Shown here: piece after piece, positions 9,485-17,701 of the stretch
Layout of the letters: every line of letters starts with the position of its first letter
Numbering within the stretch: position 1 is the stretch's first letter
Origin: an uncultured Aurantimonas sp.
Lineage (GTDB): Bacteria > Pseudomonadota > Alphaproteobacteria > Rhizobiales > Rhizobiaceae
DNA length: 64,000 nt
NCBI GenBank assembly: GCA_947488615.1
Contig: CANKZU010000001.1
Location: 124,001 to 188,000 of the forward strand
Direction of reading: 5' to 3'
The notes under the pieces: generated by a model
Seen by the model: only the letters and a program-made list of their open reading frames with translations
Told to the model about the DNA's origin: nothing
The model's database searches: none
Made by a program: the position numbers and the translations under genes

Positions 9485-10435
9485 ATGGCGCCACGCCCCG
9501 TCTGGAAAGGGCAGATACGTCTGTCGCTTGTCTCGATCCCTGTCGAAATGTTCTCGGCCACCCAGACCGGTGCGTCGATCAGCTTCCGCCAGATCCACCG
9601 CGAGAGCGGCAAGCGCATTCATTACGACAAGGTGGTCGAGGGGATCGGTCCGGTCGACAAGGACGACATCGTCAAGGGCTACGAAATCAGCAAGGACGAA
9701 TATGTTCTCCTCACCGACGAGGAGATCGAGGACGTCAAGCTGGAGACGAAGAAGACGCTGGAGCTCGTGCAGTTCGTCGATAGCTGCTCCATCCCGCCGC
9801 TCTATTTCGACAAACCCTATTACGTCGTGCCCCAGGATGAACTCGCCGAGGATGCATTCCGGGTGGTGCGCGACGCGCTGCGCCAGTCGCAGAAGACCGG
9901 GCTCGGCCAGCTCTCGCTGCGCGGCAAGGAGTATCTCATCGCGCTTCGCCCGTGCGGCAACGGCCTCCTGCTCGAGACGCTGCACTATGAGGACGAGGTG
10001 CGGAAGTCGGATTCGATCTTCTCCGACATCTCCGATGCGGAGACCGACGAAGACCTGCTCGATGTCGCCACCCAGCTCATCGCCAAGAAATCGGCGCCCT
10101 TCGACGCATCCGCTTTCAAGAACCACTACACCGATGCGCTGAAGAAGCTGATCGCCGATAAGCGGAAAAAGGGTGGCAAGGCGACGGTCGCCATCGAGGA
10201 AGACGGACCGGCGCCGTCCAACAACGGTAGCAACGTCGTCGACCTGATGGCGACCTTGAAGAAGAGCCTGGAAGGCGACGGCGGCTCGGCTGGGTCGAAA
10301 GCTGCTGCGGCGGGGGATCGGAAGCCGCCCGCCAAGGCAGGGGCGACGAAGTCTCGCGCCGCCACCTCGGGCAAACCCGCGAAGTCCGCGAAACCGGCCT
10401 CGAAGAGTCCAGCCAGCCGACGCAAAAGCGCCTGA
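9485..10435 (+). CDS. ku: non-homologous end-joining protein Ku
   Basis: Homodimeric ring that binds double-strand DNA ends and recruits LigD. The start MAPRPVWKGQIRLSLVSIPV is the typical bacterial Ku N-terminus, followed by IHYDKVVEG, the long Ku core and FDASAFKNHYTDAL (residues about 210-225). The tail from about residue 255 is rich in Lys, Ala and Ser, the low-complexity DNA-binding extension found in many alphaproteobacterial Ku proteins. The 316-residue length is normal. I chose ATG 9485 because the family N-terminus starts there; the open frame extends back to 9344 without similarity. ligD follows after 11 bases. Confidence 0.95.
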   Translation: MAPRPVWKGQIRLSLVSIPVEMFSATQTGASISFRQIHRESGKRIHYDKVVEGIGPVDKDDIVKGYEISKDEYVLLTDEEIEDVKLETKKTLELVQFVDSCSIPPLYFDKPYYVVPQDELAEDAFRVVRDALRQSQKTGLGQLSLRGKEYLIALRPCGNGLLLETLHYEDEVRKSDSIFSDISDAETDEDLLDVATQLIAKKSAPFDASAFKNHYTDALKKLIADKRKKGGKATVAIEEDGPAPSNNGSNVVDLMATLKKSLEGDGGSAGSKAAAAGDRKPPAKAGATKSRAATSGKPAKSAKPASKSPASRRKSA

Positions 10436-10446
10436 CGGTCGACGCG

Positions 10447-13032
10447 ATGGCGGCGAAGGGAGACGACCTCCTCGGAACCTACCGGAAGAAGCGGGACTTC
10501 TCGAAAACCCGTGAACCGGAGGGATCGACCAGTCCGCGCTCCGGCGATGACGCCTTGTTCTTCTGCGTCCAGAAGCACGCCGCAACGCGGCTTCACTACG
10601 ACTTCCGCATCGAGTGGGATGGCGTCCTGAAAAGCTGGGCGGTGACCAAGGGCCCCAGCCTCGACCCGGCCGACAAGCGCCTGGCAGTGAGGACCGAGGA
10701 CCACCCGATGGACTACGGGACCTTCGAGGGCACCATTCCGAAGGGCCAATATGGCGGCGGTACCGTCATGCTCTGGGACCAGGGTTCCTGGGAGCCGCTG
10801 GAGGACCCGGAAAAGGGTTTCGAGAAAGGCAGCCTGAAGATGCGCCTGTCCGGCGAGCGGATACGGGGCAACTGGGCGCTGGTGCGCATGAAGCCGCGCG
10901 GCAAGGAGACGCGCGAGAACTGGCTGCTGATCAAGGAAAAGGACGAAGCGGTGGACCGGCGCCGCAACCTCCTCAGCGCCGACACAAGCGTCAAGACCGG
11001 CCGGACGATGGTGGCGATCGCCAAGGGCGACGAGAGCTGGGCCGAGACCCGGCGGCCGGGGGAGCCCGCGGCCAAATCCAGCCGAACCGGCACCAAACAG
11101 GCGGCCGAGACGAAGACGGACGCAAAATCCTCCGCCACGCTTCCGCTACCGCGCTTTCACGCGCCGCAGCTCGCCACGCTCGTCGACGCGGCGCCGGACG
11201 GCGGCGACTGGCTGCACGAGATGAAATATGATGGCTACCGCGTCATGATCGCGGTCGGCAAAGGGCAGGTACGGTGCTGGACCCGCAACGAAAAGGACTG
11301 GACCGACAAGTTCGGGTCGATCGCCGAGGCCGCGAAGCAGCTCGATTGTGGCAATGCCCTGATCGACGGCGAGATCGTGGCCTTCGACGCCAAGGGCAAG
11401 ACCGACTTCTCGACCCTGCAGCGACATCTTGGCGAGGGCGGTCCCCTCGCCTGTTTCTGCTTCGACCTGCTGCATCTGGACGGCAAGGATCTGATCAGGC
11501 GGCCGCTGACCGAGCGCAAAACAGCGCTGAAAGCGCTGCTGGATCGTACGCCCTCCGACCTGCTTCTGTATAGCGAGCACGTGTCGGGCAGCGGCCCGGC
11601 GGTGTTTGAGAAGATTTGCGGAGCCGGCCATGAAGGCATCATCTCCAAGCGCGCCGACGCGCCCTACCGGTCGGGACGCGGCAAATCCTGGCTGAAGGTG
11701 AAATGCACGCAGCGGCAGGAATTCGTCGTCGGGGGCTGGTCGCTCTCGGACAAGAAGGGCCGCGCCTTCTCCTCGATCCTGGTCGGCGTCATGGAAGATG
11801 GTTGCTTGTGCTATCGCGGCCGGGTCGGCTCCGGCTTCGATCGACAGGCGCTGGAGGATCTCGCGGAGCGCTTCGACGCCCTCACCCGCCAGACCTCACC
11901 CTTCGATGCGCTGCCGAAGGACGTCGCGCGCGATGCCCGTTTCGTCACGCCGACGCTCGTTGCGGAGATCGATTTCGCCGAGTTCACCGCCGATGGCCAT
12001 ATCCGCCACGGCGTGTTCAAGGGCCTGCGCGAGGACAAGGCGGCCGATGCCGTGACCGACGAGCGGCCGCAGCCGACGCAAGCCACGCGCCCAAAACGTG
12101 CGCCCGGTAGCAACGCCTCCGCCTCTCGGCGCTCCGGCAGCGCGCCCGCCACCGTCGCCGGTGTCAGGCTCACCAGCCCGGATCGCGTGGTTTACGACAG
12201 TCCCGGCGTCACCAAGCTCGATCTGGCGCATTATTATGAAGCAGTGGCCGCGCGCATGCTGGAGCATGCCGGCAACCGCCCGGTCTCCCTGGTGCGATGC
12301 CCGCAGGGACGGAACAAGCACTGCTTCTTCCAGAAGCACGACACCGGCGGCTTCCCCGATCCGGTCAAGACGGTCGCCATCGCCGAAAAGGATGGCGGCA
12401 CCGCCGATTATCTGACCATGCCCGATGCCGCCGCCCTCGTCGGCGCGGTGCAGATGAGCACGCTGGAATTCCACATCTGGGGCGCACGCAACGATCGGCT
12501 GGAAAAGCCCGACCGGCTGGTCTTCGACCTCGACCCGGACGAAGGCCTGGGCTTTGCCGACGTCAAGGCCGCGGCCTTCGATCTGCGCGACCGGCTCGCC
12601 GATCTCGGCCTGCAGAGCTTTGCCATGGTGACCGGCGGCAAGGGTGTGCATGTCGTCGTGCCGCTCGAACGGCGGCAGGGCTGGACGGAGTTGAAGGCCT
12701 TCGCCAAGGGCTTTGCCGCGACGCAAGCCGACACCGAGCCACAGCGTTTCGTCGCCACCATGTCCAAGGCCAAGCGCAAGGGCCGGATTTTCATCGACTG
12801 GCTGCGCAACGAGCGCGGCGCGACGGCCATCGCTCCATACTCCACGCGCGCGCGTGCGGGAGCGCCCGTGGCAACCCCGGTGGGCTGGGACGAACTGGAA
12901 ACGCTCGATGCGGCCAACGGCTTCGACATTTATGCGGTGCTGCAGCGGCTGCACGACGCCGACCCATGGTCCGACTATGGCTCCGTGCGCCAGTCGATCA
13001 CCAAGGCGATGCTGTCGGCCGTCGCCGGCTGA
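10447..13032 (+). CDS. ligD: ATP-dependent DNA ligase LigD (PE-ligase-polymerase)
   Basis: Multifunctional end-joining enzyme of 861 residues. Domain order is 3'-phosphoesterase (about 20-170; TRLHYDFRIEWDG), ligase (about 230-530; nucleotidyl-lysine K260 in HEMKYDGYR, later EGIISKRADAPY and WLKVKC) and primase-like polymerase (about 565-855; FDLDPDEG with catalytic D694 and D696, then GGKGVHVVVPL). This PE-LIG-POL order is that of Pseudomonas and rhizobial LigD, not the POL-first order of mycobacteria. A Thr/Ser/Lys-rich linker lies at about 530-560. It is co-transcribed with ku, 11 bases downstream. Confidence 0.95.
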   Translation: MAAKGDDLLGTYRKKRDFSKTREPEGSTSPRSGDDALFFCVQKHAATRLHYDFRIEWDGVLKSWAVTKGPSLDPADKRLAVRTEDHPMDYGTFEGTIPKGQYGGGTVMLWDQGSWEPLEDPEKGFEKGSLKMRLSGERIRGNWALVRMKPRGKETRENWLLIKEKDEAVDRRRNLLSADTSVKTGRTMVAIAKGDESWAETRRPGEPAAKSSRTGTKQAAETKTDAKSSATLPLPRFHAPQLATLVDAAPDGGDWLHEMKYDGYRVMIAVGKGQVRCWTRNEKDWTDKFGSIAEAAKQLDCGNALIDGEIVAFDAKGKTDFSTLQRHLGEGGPLACFCFDLLHLDGKDLIRRPLTERKTALKALLDRTPSDLLLYSEHVSGSGPAVFEKICGAGHEGIISKRADAPYRSGRGKSWLKVKCTQRQEFVVGGWSLSDKKGRAFSSILVGVMEDGCLCYRGRVGSGFDRQALEDLAERFDALTRQTSPFDALPKDVARDARFVTPTLVAEIDFAEFTADGHIRHGVFKGLREDKAADAVTDERPQPTQATRPKRAPGSNASASRRSGSAPATVAGVRLTSPDRVVYDSPGVTKLDLAHYYEAVAARMLEHAGNRPVSLVRCPQGRNKHCFFQKHDTGGFPDPVKTVAIAEKDGGTADYLTMPDAAALVGAVQMSTLEFHIWGARNDRLEKPDRLVFDLDPDEGLGFADVKAAAFDLRDRLADLGLQSFAMVTGGKGVHVVVPLERRQGWTELKAFAKGFAATQADTEPQRFVATMSKAKRKGRIFIDWLRNERGATAIAPYSTRARAGAPVATPVGWDELETLDAANGFDIYAVLQRLHDADPWSDYGSVRQSITKAMLSAVAG

Positions 13033-13103
13033 CGGATCGGCGAAAACTTGATTCCCGCCCGCGCCTGACGCAATTTCGCCGCCGCAACCGGAGGATTTTG
13101 CCA

Positions 13104-13640
13104 ATGCCCCTTTACGCGCTCGACGGCGACCGCCCCGAAACATCGGGAGAGAGCGAGTTCTTCGTCGCGCCCGGCGCCCATGTCATCGGGCGGGTGCGCC
13201 TCGGCAGACACGCCAATATCTGGTTCGGCTCGGTCCTGCGCGGCGACAATGAGTGGATGACGATCGGTGAGAACACCAACATCCAGGACAATTGTACCCT
13301 GCACAGCGACCCCGGCTTTCCGCTGACGATCGGCGCCGGCTGCACGATCGGCCACGGCGCCATCGTCCATGGCTGCACCATCGGCGAGAATTCGCTGATC
13401 GGGATGGGCGCGACGGTCCTCAACGGCGCCCGGATCGGCAGGAACTCGATCGTCGGCGCCAATGCGCTGGTGACCGAGGGCAAGGAGTTTCCCGACAATT
13501 CCCTGATCGTCGGCGCGCCGGCGAAGGTGGCGCGCACGCTCGATGACGCAGCGGTCGCCGGGCTCAAGGCCGCGGCCGAGCACTATGTCGCCAACGGCCG
13601 CCGGTTCGCCAAGGGGCTCGAGCGGATTGATACCGAGTGA
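13104..13640 (+). CDS. gamma-carbonic anhydrase family (left-handed beta-helix) protein
   Basis: Hexapeptide-repeat trimeric protein of the YrdA/PaaY/gamma-carbonic anhydrase family; real substrates are often unknown. The 178 residues show hexapeptide repeats from about 20 to 145. Metal-ligand histidines lie in CTLHSD, GHGAIVHGC (two) as in the family, and the conserved GSVLRGDN and NIQDNC motifs are present. ATG 13104 has GGAGG 8-10 bases upstream. It lies 71 bases after ligD on the same strand and could be read through from it, though a functional link is unlikely. Confidence 0.9.
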   Translation: MPLYALDGDRPETSGESEFFVAPGAHVIGRVRLGRHANIWFGSVLRGDNEWMTIGENTNIQDNCTLHSDPGFPLTIGAGCTIGHGAIVHGCTIGENSLIGMGATVLNGARIGRNSIVGANALVTEGKEFPDNSLIVGAPAKVARTLDDAAVAGLKAAAEHYVANGRRFAKGLERIDTE

Positions 13641-13773
13641 TACGGCGACGTCGTCGCGCCAGTCGGGACTGTTCGGCGGTCCACAGACGACCGCGGCGTT
13701 GAATCAACATCACAGCGACCCCTCGTAGCCAATTGATTCCGCTTTGTGCGCTTAGCCCTTGATCCGGATCGCC

Positions 13774-14889
13774 ATGACACTCTTCACCAGCCTCGCCCGG
13801 TCGCTTCCCGCCACCATACCCTTCGTCGGCCCGGAGGCGATCGAGCGCCGCACCGGTGTACCGTTCAAAGCGCGGCTGGGCGCGAACGAGAGCGTCTTCG
13901 GCCCCTCGCCCGACGCCATCGCGGCTATGGCCGAAGCGGCGCGCGGGAGTTGGGCCTATGGCGACCCGGAGAATTTCGAGCTGAAACAGGCGCTCGCCGA
14001 CCATCTCGGCATCGGCTTCGACAATGTGACGGTCGGGGAAGGCATCGACGGGCTGCTCGGCTATCTGGTGCGGCTCACCTGCGAGCCCGGCGATTTGGTG
14101 GTGACCTCACGCGGCGCCTATCCGACCTTCAACTATCACGCGGCCGGCTATGGGGCGTCCGTCGACTTCGTCCCCTACCGGTCGGACGACCATGAGGACA
14201 TCGACGGTCTGATCGAACGGGCCAGGGAACTGCGACCGAAGCTCGTCTATTTCGCCAACCCAGACAATCCGACCGGCTCCTGGCACGAGGCCGCTGGAGT
14301 GGAGCGGCTGATCGCCGAAATCCCGGAGGAGACAATCCTCGTCCTCGACGAGGCCTATAGCGATCTCGCGCCGGCGTCGGCGCTGCTGCCCATCACCCTG
14401 ATGCGGCCCAATCTCCTGCGGTTTCGCACCTTCTCCAAAGCCTATGGCATGGCCGGCATGCGGATCGCCTACGTGATCGGCGAGGCCGACACCGTCGTTC
14501 AGTTCGACAAGGTGCGCAATCATTTCGGCGTGTCGCGCGTGGCGCAAGCCGGGGCATTGGCGGCGTTGAAGGATCAGGATTATCTGCGCGCGGTGATCGC
14601 GAGAATCGTGGCGGCAAGAGATCGACTGGCCGATATCGCCCTGCGGGCCGGGCTGACGCCCCTGCCCTCGGCTGCGAATTTCGTGGCCATCGACTGCAGC
14701 GGCGATGGCGATTATGCCCGCGCGCTGCTCGAGGCGGTGATTCGTCGCGGCGTCTTCATCCGGATGCCAGGCGTCGCTCCGCTCGATCGGATGATCCGCG
14801 TCACGGTCGGACGGGACGAGGATATGGCGCTGTTCGAGACGGCGCTTGCGGGCGCGATCGCGGAAGTCGGCGCGCCCAAGGCGGCCTGA
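13774..14889 (+). CDS. PLP-dependent aminotransferase, histidinol-phosphate-aminotransferase-like
   Basis: Fold-type I class I/II aminotransferase, 371 residues. Visible motifs are LGANESVFGPSP near the N-terminus, FANPDNPTGS (substrate/PLP-ring asparagine), LVLDEAYSDLA (PLP nitrogen aspartate) and FSKAYGMAGMR with Schiff-base lysine K222. The spacing and these motifs match HisC-like enzymes. With no his genes nearby it may instead act on an aromatic or other amino acid, so I give no symbol. I chose ATG 13774; an in-frame TTG lies five codons upstream. The gene is followed by a palindromic repeat that could end its transcript. Confidence 0.88.
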   Translation: MTLFTSLARSLPATIPFVGPEAIERRTGVPFKARLGANESVFGPSPDAIAAMAEAARGSWAYGDPENFELKQALADHLGIGFDNVTVGEGIDGLLGYLVRLTCEPGDLVVTSRGAYPTFNYHAAGYGASVDFVPYRSDDHEDIDGLIERARELRPKLVYFANPDNPTGSWHEAAGVERLIAEIPEETILVLDEAYSDLAPASALLPITLMRPNLLRFRTFSKAYGMAGMRIAYVIGEADTVVQFDKVRNHFGVSRVAQAGALAALKDQDYLRAVIARIVAARDRLADIALRAGLTPLPSAANFVAIDCSGDGDYARALLEAVIRRGVFIRMPGVAPLDRMIRVTVGRDEDMALFETALAGAIAEVGAPKAA

Positions 14890-14913
14890 CGTCGCGGTCG
14901 ATCTCGAAACTCA

Positions 14914-14962
14914 GAGCATCGGGCCAAAACGCGGAATCCGGTTTCGGATCGTTCCGATGCTC
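14914..14962. repeat. palindromic intergenic repeat of rhizobial type
   Basis: A 9-bp perfect inverted repeat GAGCATCGG (14914-14922) / CCGATGCTC (14954-14962) encloses an inner GGAATCCGG...CGGATCGTTCC dyad. A partial third copy (AGCATCGG) follows at about 14968. Sequences of this form (AGAGCATCGG...GGAATCCGGTTTT...CCGATGCTC) recur between genes in many Rhizobiales genomes as mosaic/palindromic elements. It may fold in the 3' end of the aminotransferase mRNA. Confidence 0.7.
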
Positions 14963-15012
14963 AATCAAAGCATCGGCGTGTCCTTTATGCGCCCGACTGG
15001 ACGCACGGCACT

Positions 15013-15285
15013 CTAGTGCAGGGTCAGCCATTCGCGAGCGGCGCGCAACGCGGCCGCGATCTCGGACTTCGACATCTGTCCGGCGACATCCTGGCGATGG
15101 AAGGCAGCGTCTTCGGCGCCCTTGCGATCGGCCAGGTTGAAATACATGTGGGCAGCGATGAAATTCACCGCGCCGTCGCGGCCCGAGGCCGCCCGCATGC
15201 CGAGGTCGAGGAGGATGTCGGCGTCGATGAACGCGGCGCCGTTGACCGTCGGTTCGGAGTAGTTCTGGAAATCGATGCGAGCCAT
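15013..15285 (-). CDS. small Sel1-like repeat protein
   Basis: A 90-residue cytoplasmic protein starting MARIDFQNYSEP. It contains one degenerate Sel1/TPR-like helical unit (LLDLGMRAASGRDG, then NFIAAHMYFNLADRKG and KSEIAAALRAAREWLTLH). Short proteins of this form are common single genes in Rhizobiales; their role is unknown to me. The start at 15285 has AGGGA upstream and fits the family; an ATG at 15348 would add 21 residues without similarity. It stands alone, convergent with the aminotransferase. Confidence 0.7.
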   Translation of the reverse strand: MARIDFQNYSEPTVNGAAFIDADILLDLGMRAASGRDGAVNFIAAHMYFNLADRKGAEDAAFHRQDVAGQMSKSEIAAALRAAREWLTLH

Positions 15286-15652
15286 TGTCTTTGCGTCCCT
15301 GTCGCTATTGATCGGGCTGCTGTCCGATGGCGTCAGAATGACCGGCACGACTGAAAAGGCGATTAAAGTTCGAGCTTAATTAGACTTAAACAGCGCCAGC
15401 CGAGAAACCGTCTTAATATGAGATAACAGACTGAAAGAAATAGATTATCCGAATAATCGGCCCAGATCGGGCGGGCCTTGGCTTTACCGAACGCTAACCG
15501 CGTTACCACAAGCGCCACCGCCCGGCGCGGCTTTCCCGGCTGTTTGGGGCCCGAACACGCCACTTGCGATTTTCTGCGATTCAATTACGCTTACGTCAAG
15601 GGAAGATTGCGGGCGCCGGTCTGTCGTCCGGTCGTCCCTATGGGAGGAAGAT
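15286..15652. other. AT-rich intergenic stretch, no gene recognised
   Basis: About 370 bases upstream of two divergent genes. The part at 15360-15470 is clearly richer in A and T than the surroundings. Short open frames here lack a good RBS or family resemblance. It presumably holds the promoters of the Sel1-like gene and of the DUF2147 pair. A good Shine-Dalgarno (GGGAGGAAG) sits just before the ATG at 15653. Confidence 0.4.
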
Positions 15653-16000
15653 ATGAGACGCGTATTCCTTGCGGCCGCGTGTTTCGGCCTTGCCATGGTC
15701 GGCGCGGCCCACGCCGATCCGATCGAGGGCAAATGGCGGATGCCGTCCGGCTATGACGCCAAGATCGCGCCCTGCGGCGGTGCCTTTTGCCTGACCTATA
15801 CGAACGGCCCCTACAAGGGCAAAACCTTCGGCCAGATGCAGCCCAAGGGCGGCGGCCAATATGCCGGCTCGGTGACCGACTATACCAAGGGCGGCAAGCA
15901 ATATTCCGGCAAAGGCAGCCTCTCCGGCAACACGCTGTCGATTTCGGGCTGCGTGCTCGGCGGCCTGTTCTGCCGGTCGCAGAGCCTCAACCGTCTCTGA
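15653..16000 (+). CDS. DUF2147 family secreted protein, copy 1
   Basis: A 115-residue exported protein. The signal peptide (MRRVFLAAACFGLAMVGAAHA) is followed by DPIEGKWRMPSG, the WR.P..G opening of the DUF2147 family. Next come paired cysteines (APCGGAFCLTY), a repeated GK/Y pattern and the closing ISGCVLGGLFCRSQ. DUF2147 proteins are small periplasmic beta-rich proteins of unknown function. A strong Shine-Dalgarno (GGGAGGAAG) precedes the ATG. A paralogue follows 135 bases downstream. Confidence 0.85.
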   Translation: MRRVFLAAACFGLAMVGAAHADPIEGKWRMPSGYDAKIAPCGGAFCLTYTNGPYKGKTFGQMQPKGGGQYAGSVTDYTKGGKQYSGKGSLSGNTLSISGCVLGGLFCRSQSLNRL

Positions 16001-16135
16001 CAGCGACCGGGCGCTGGAAACTCTTACGGTGCGCTCTGTGTCGCCATGCCGGCGCGCCGTCGCCGGGGGCCACCGTGCTGCCCAAGTCCGGCCCTACCGT
16101 TCGCCTGGGGACGTCCCAGCGAACAGGAACAGAGC

Positions 16136-16474
16136 ATGCGCCAGCTACTCCTTGCCATCACCGCCATCGCCGCCATCACCACACCGACGCTGTCGGCCGA
16201 GCCCATCGTCGGAAAATGGCGCGCGCCGGAAGGCGGAATCGTCAAAGTGACGTCATGCGGCAACGCCTATTGCGCCAAGGTCATTACCGGTGAGCACAAG
16301 GGCAAGTCGGTCGGACAGATGTCCGGGGCCGGCCTGGAATATGTCGGCACCGTCACCGACCCGCGCGAGGAGCGGACTTATAGCGGCAAGGCGCGCGTGG
16401 AGGGTGGACGCCTGACGCTGACCGGCTGCGCCTTGAAGATTTTCTGCAAGACGCAAATCTGGGTCCGCGTCTGA
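16136..16474 (+). CDS. DUF2147 family secreted protein, copy 2
   Basis: A 112-residue paralogue of the upstream gene. Signal peptide MRQLLLAITAIAAITTPTLSA, then EPIVGKWRAPEGG, the matching CGNAYCAKV, GKSVGQMSG and the C-terminal LTGCALKIFCKTQIWVRV. Both copies share the same order of four cysteines and the GK..GQM motif, so they probably arose by tandem duplication and then diverged. The function of the family is unknown. I chose ATG 16136 because the signal peptide begins there; the open frame starts earlier at 16046. Confidence 0.82.
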   Translation: MRQLLLAITAIAAITTPTLSAEPIVGKWRAPEGGIVKVTSCGNAYCAKVITGEHKGKSVGQMSGAGLEYVGTVTDPREERTYSGKARVEGGRLTLTGCALKIFCKTQIWVRV

Positions 16475-16497
16475 GACCGCCGGCGCGGCTTTTCATG

Positions 16498-16529
16498 AAC
16501 CGACCCGCCACAGTTTGCGGGTCGGGGTT
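16498..16529. terminator. hairpin between convergent DUF2147 copy 2 and the GST-like gene
   Basis: Perfect 8-bp stem CGACCCGC (16501-16508) / GCGGGTCG (16517-16524), extendable with flanking AAC/GTT. No T-run follows on either strand, so it may work as a two-way, non-canonical terminator or an mRNA 3' stabiliser. Confidence 0.4.
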
Positions 16530-16571
16530 CCGGTCTGACCGAGAATAACGCGGCGCCATTGTCGCCTCGCG

Positions 16572-17285
16572 TCAGGCGCGGGCGCGCTGGCCGAACAGGA
16601 CGCTCTGGGCGTTGCTGTCTGTGGCCAGGTTCATTTTCTCGCGCTCCTCCTTGCCGATGTCCAAACCCTTGGACACCGCCGGGCGCGATTTGACGACATC
16701 GAACCAACGCCGAAGATTGGGAAACTCCTCCAGATCCTGACCCTGGTTCTTGTAGGGCACCACCCAGCCGATTGCCGCCATGTCGGCGATCGAGTAGTCG
16801 GCACCCCCGAGATAGTCGTTGTCCTTCAGGCGCCGGTTCATGACTCCATAAAGCCGGTTCACCTCGTTGGTGTAGCGGTCGATGCCATAGGCGATCTGCT
16901 CTGGCGCGTAATTGCGGAAGTGATGGGCTTGGCCCGCCATCGGCCCGAGGCCGCCGATCTGCCAGAACAGCCATTCCTCGACGGCGACCCGCGCCCGCTC
17001 CTCGGTCGGATAGAATTGGCCGAACTTGCGCGCGAGATATTGCAGGATCGCGCCGGACTCGAATACCGAAATCGGCGCGCCATCCGGCCCCTCCGGATCG
17101 ATGATCGCCGGCATCCTGTTGTTCGGGGAAATCGCCAGGAATTCCGGCTTGAACTGATCGCCCGCGCCGATATTGACGTATTCGATATCGTAGGGAACCC
17201 CGAGTTCCTCCAGCATGATGGAGATTTTCCAGCCGTTCGGCGTCGGCCAGTAATACAGCTTGATCGGATCGGACTGGGTCGGCAT
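16572..17285 (-). CDS. glutathione S-transferase-like protein (YghU/YfcG type)
   Basis: A 237-residue two-domain protein. The N-terminal thioredoxin fold (LYYWPTPNGWKISIMLEE) lacks an active-site Cys at the CxxC place and has Thr-Pro-Asn-Gly as in nu-class enzymes. SPNNRMPAIID (glutathione-binding cis-Pro) and FESGAILQYLA follow. The helical C-terminal domain contains YSIADMAAIGWV (N-capping box). Nu-class members act as glutathione-dependent disulfide oxidoreductases or peroxidases; the actual substrate is unknown. I prefer ATG 17285, which has AGGAA upstream, over ATG 17303. Confidence 0.87.
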   Translation of the reverse strand: MPTQSDPIKLYYWPTPNGWKISIMLEELGVPYDIEYVNIGAGDQFKPEFLAISPNNRMPAIIDPEGPDGAPISVFESGAILQYLARKFGQFYPTEERARVAVEEWLFWQIGGLGPMAGQAHHFRNYAPEQIAYGIDRYTNEVNRLYGVMNRRLKDNDYLGGADYSIADMAAIGWVVPYKNQGQDLEEFPNLRRWFDVVKSRPAVSKGLDIGKEEREKMNLATDSNAQSVLFGQRARA

Positions 17286-17465
17286 CGCAAAAATTCCTGT
17301 CATCCCGGGTTGGCGTTACCACCGACCTAGGGCCGCGACGGCGAAGCGCAAAGCCATATTCCACCCAACGCAGCGTTCATCATCGGCGTCCCACCCAGCG
17401 ACACCGCTTCAGCTTCGGTTCAGGCAACCCGTGCAAACATGGGAAAAATCGTTTAGGACGACGCC

Positions 17466-17657
17466 ATGATGACGCGATTGACCATCATCACCGCGCTGAT
17501 CGCGCTCTTTGGAGTGAGCGTCAGTTTTCTGGCCCAGAACTCCCTCCACCGCCCCGGCAGCGCCTTTGCCTCGGTGGCGGGGAGCGATTGCGGCTATCGG
17601 ATCGGGATCGTCTGTCCGCTCGAACGCGATCCAGCGACGACGCGGGCGAAATTTTAA
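17466..17657 (+). CDS. small hypothetical exported protein
   Basis: A 63-residue frame beginning with two ATGs (17466, 17469) and AGGA 8-11 bases upstream. It has a hydrophobic stretch (ITALIALFGVSVSFLA) like a signal peptide or single membrane helix, then a short hydrophilic tail with two cysteines. I recognise no family. It precedes AMP nucleosidase by 44 bases on the same strand. It could be a real small membrane protein or a chance frame. Confidence 0.4.
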   Translation: MMTRLTIITALIALFGVSVSFLAQNSLHRPGSAFASVAGSDCGYRIGIVCPLERDPATTRAKF

Positions 17658-17701
17658 GCGGCTCGTCTTCTCCGCGCCACGCCAGCCGGCTAAACCAAGG
17701 C

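Noticed and set aside
15363..15584. A 73-residue minus-strand frame in the AT-rich intergenic region
   Set aside because: No RBS, no family resemblance, and its composition follows the local base bias.
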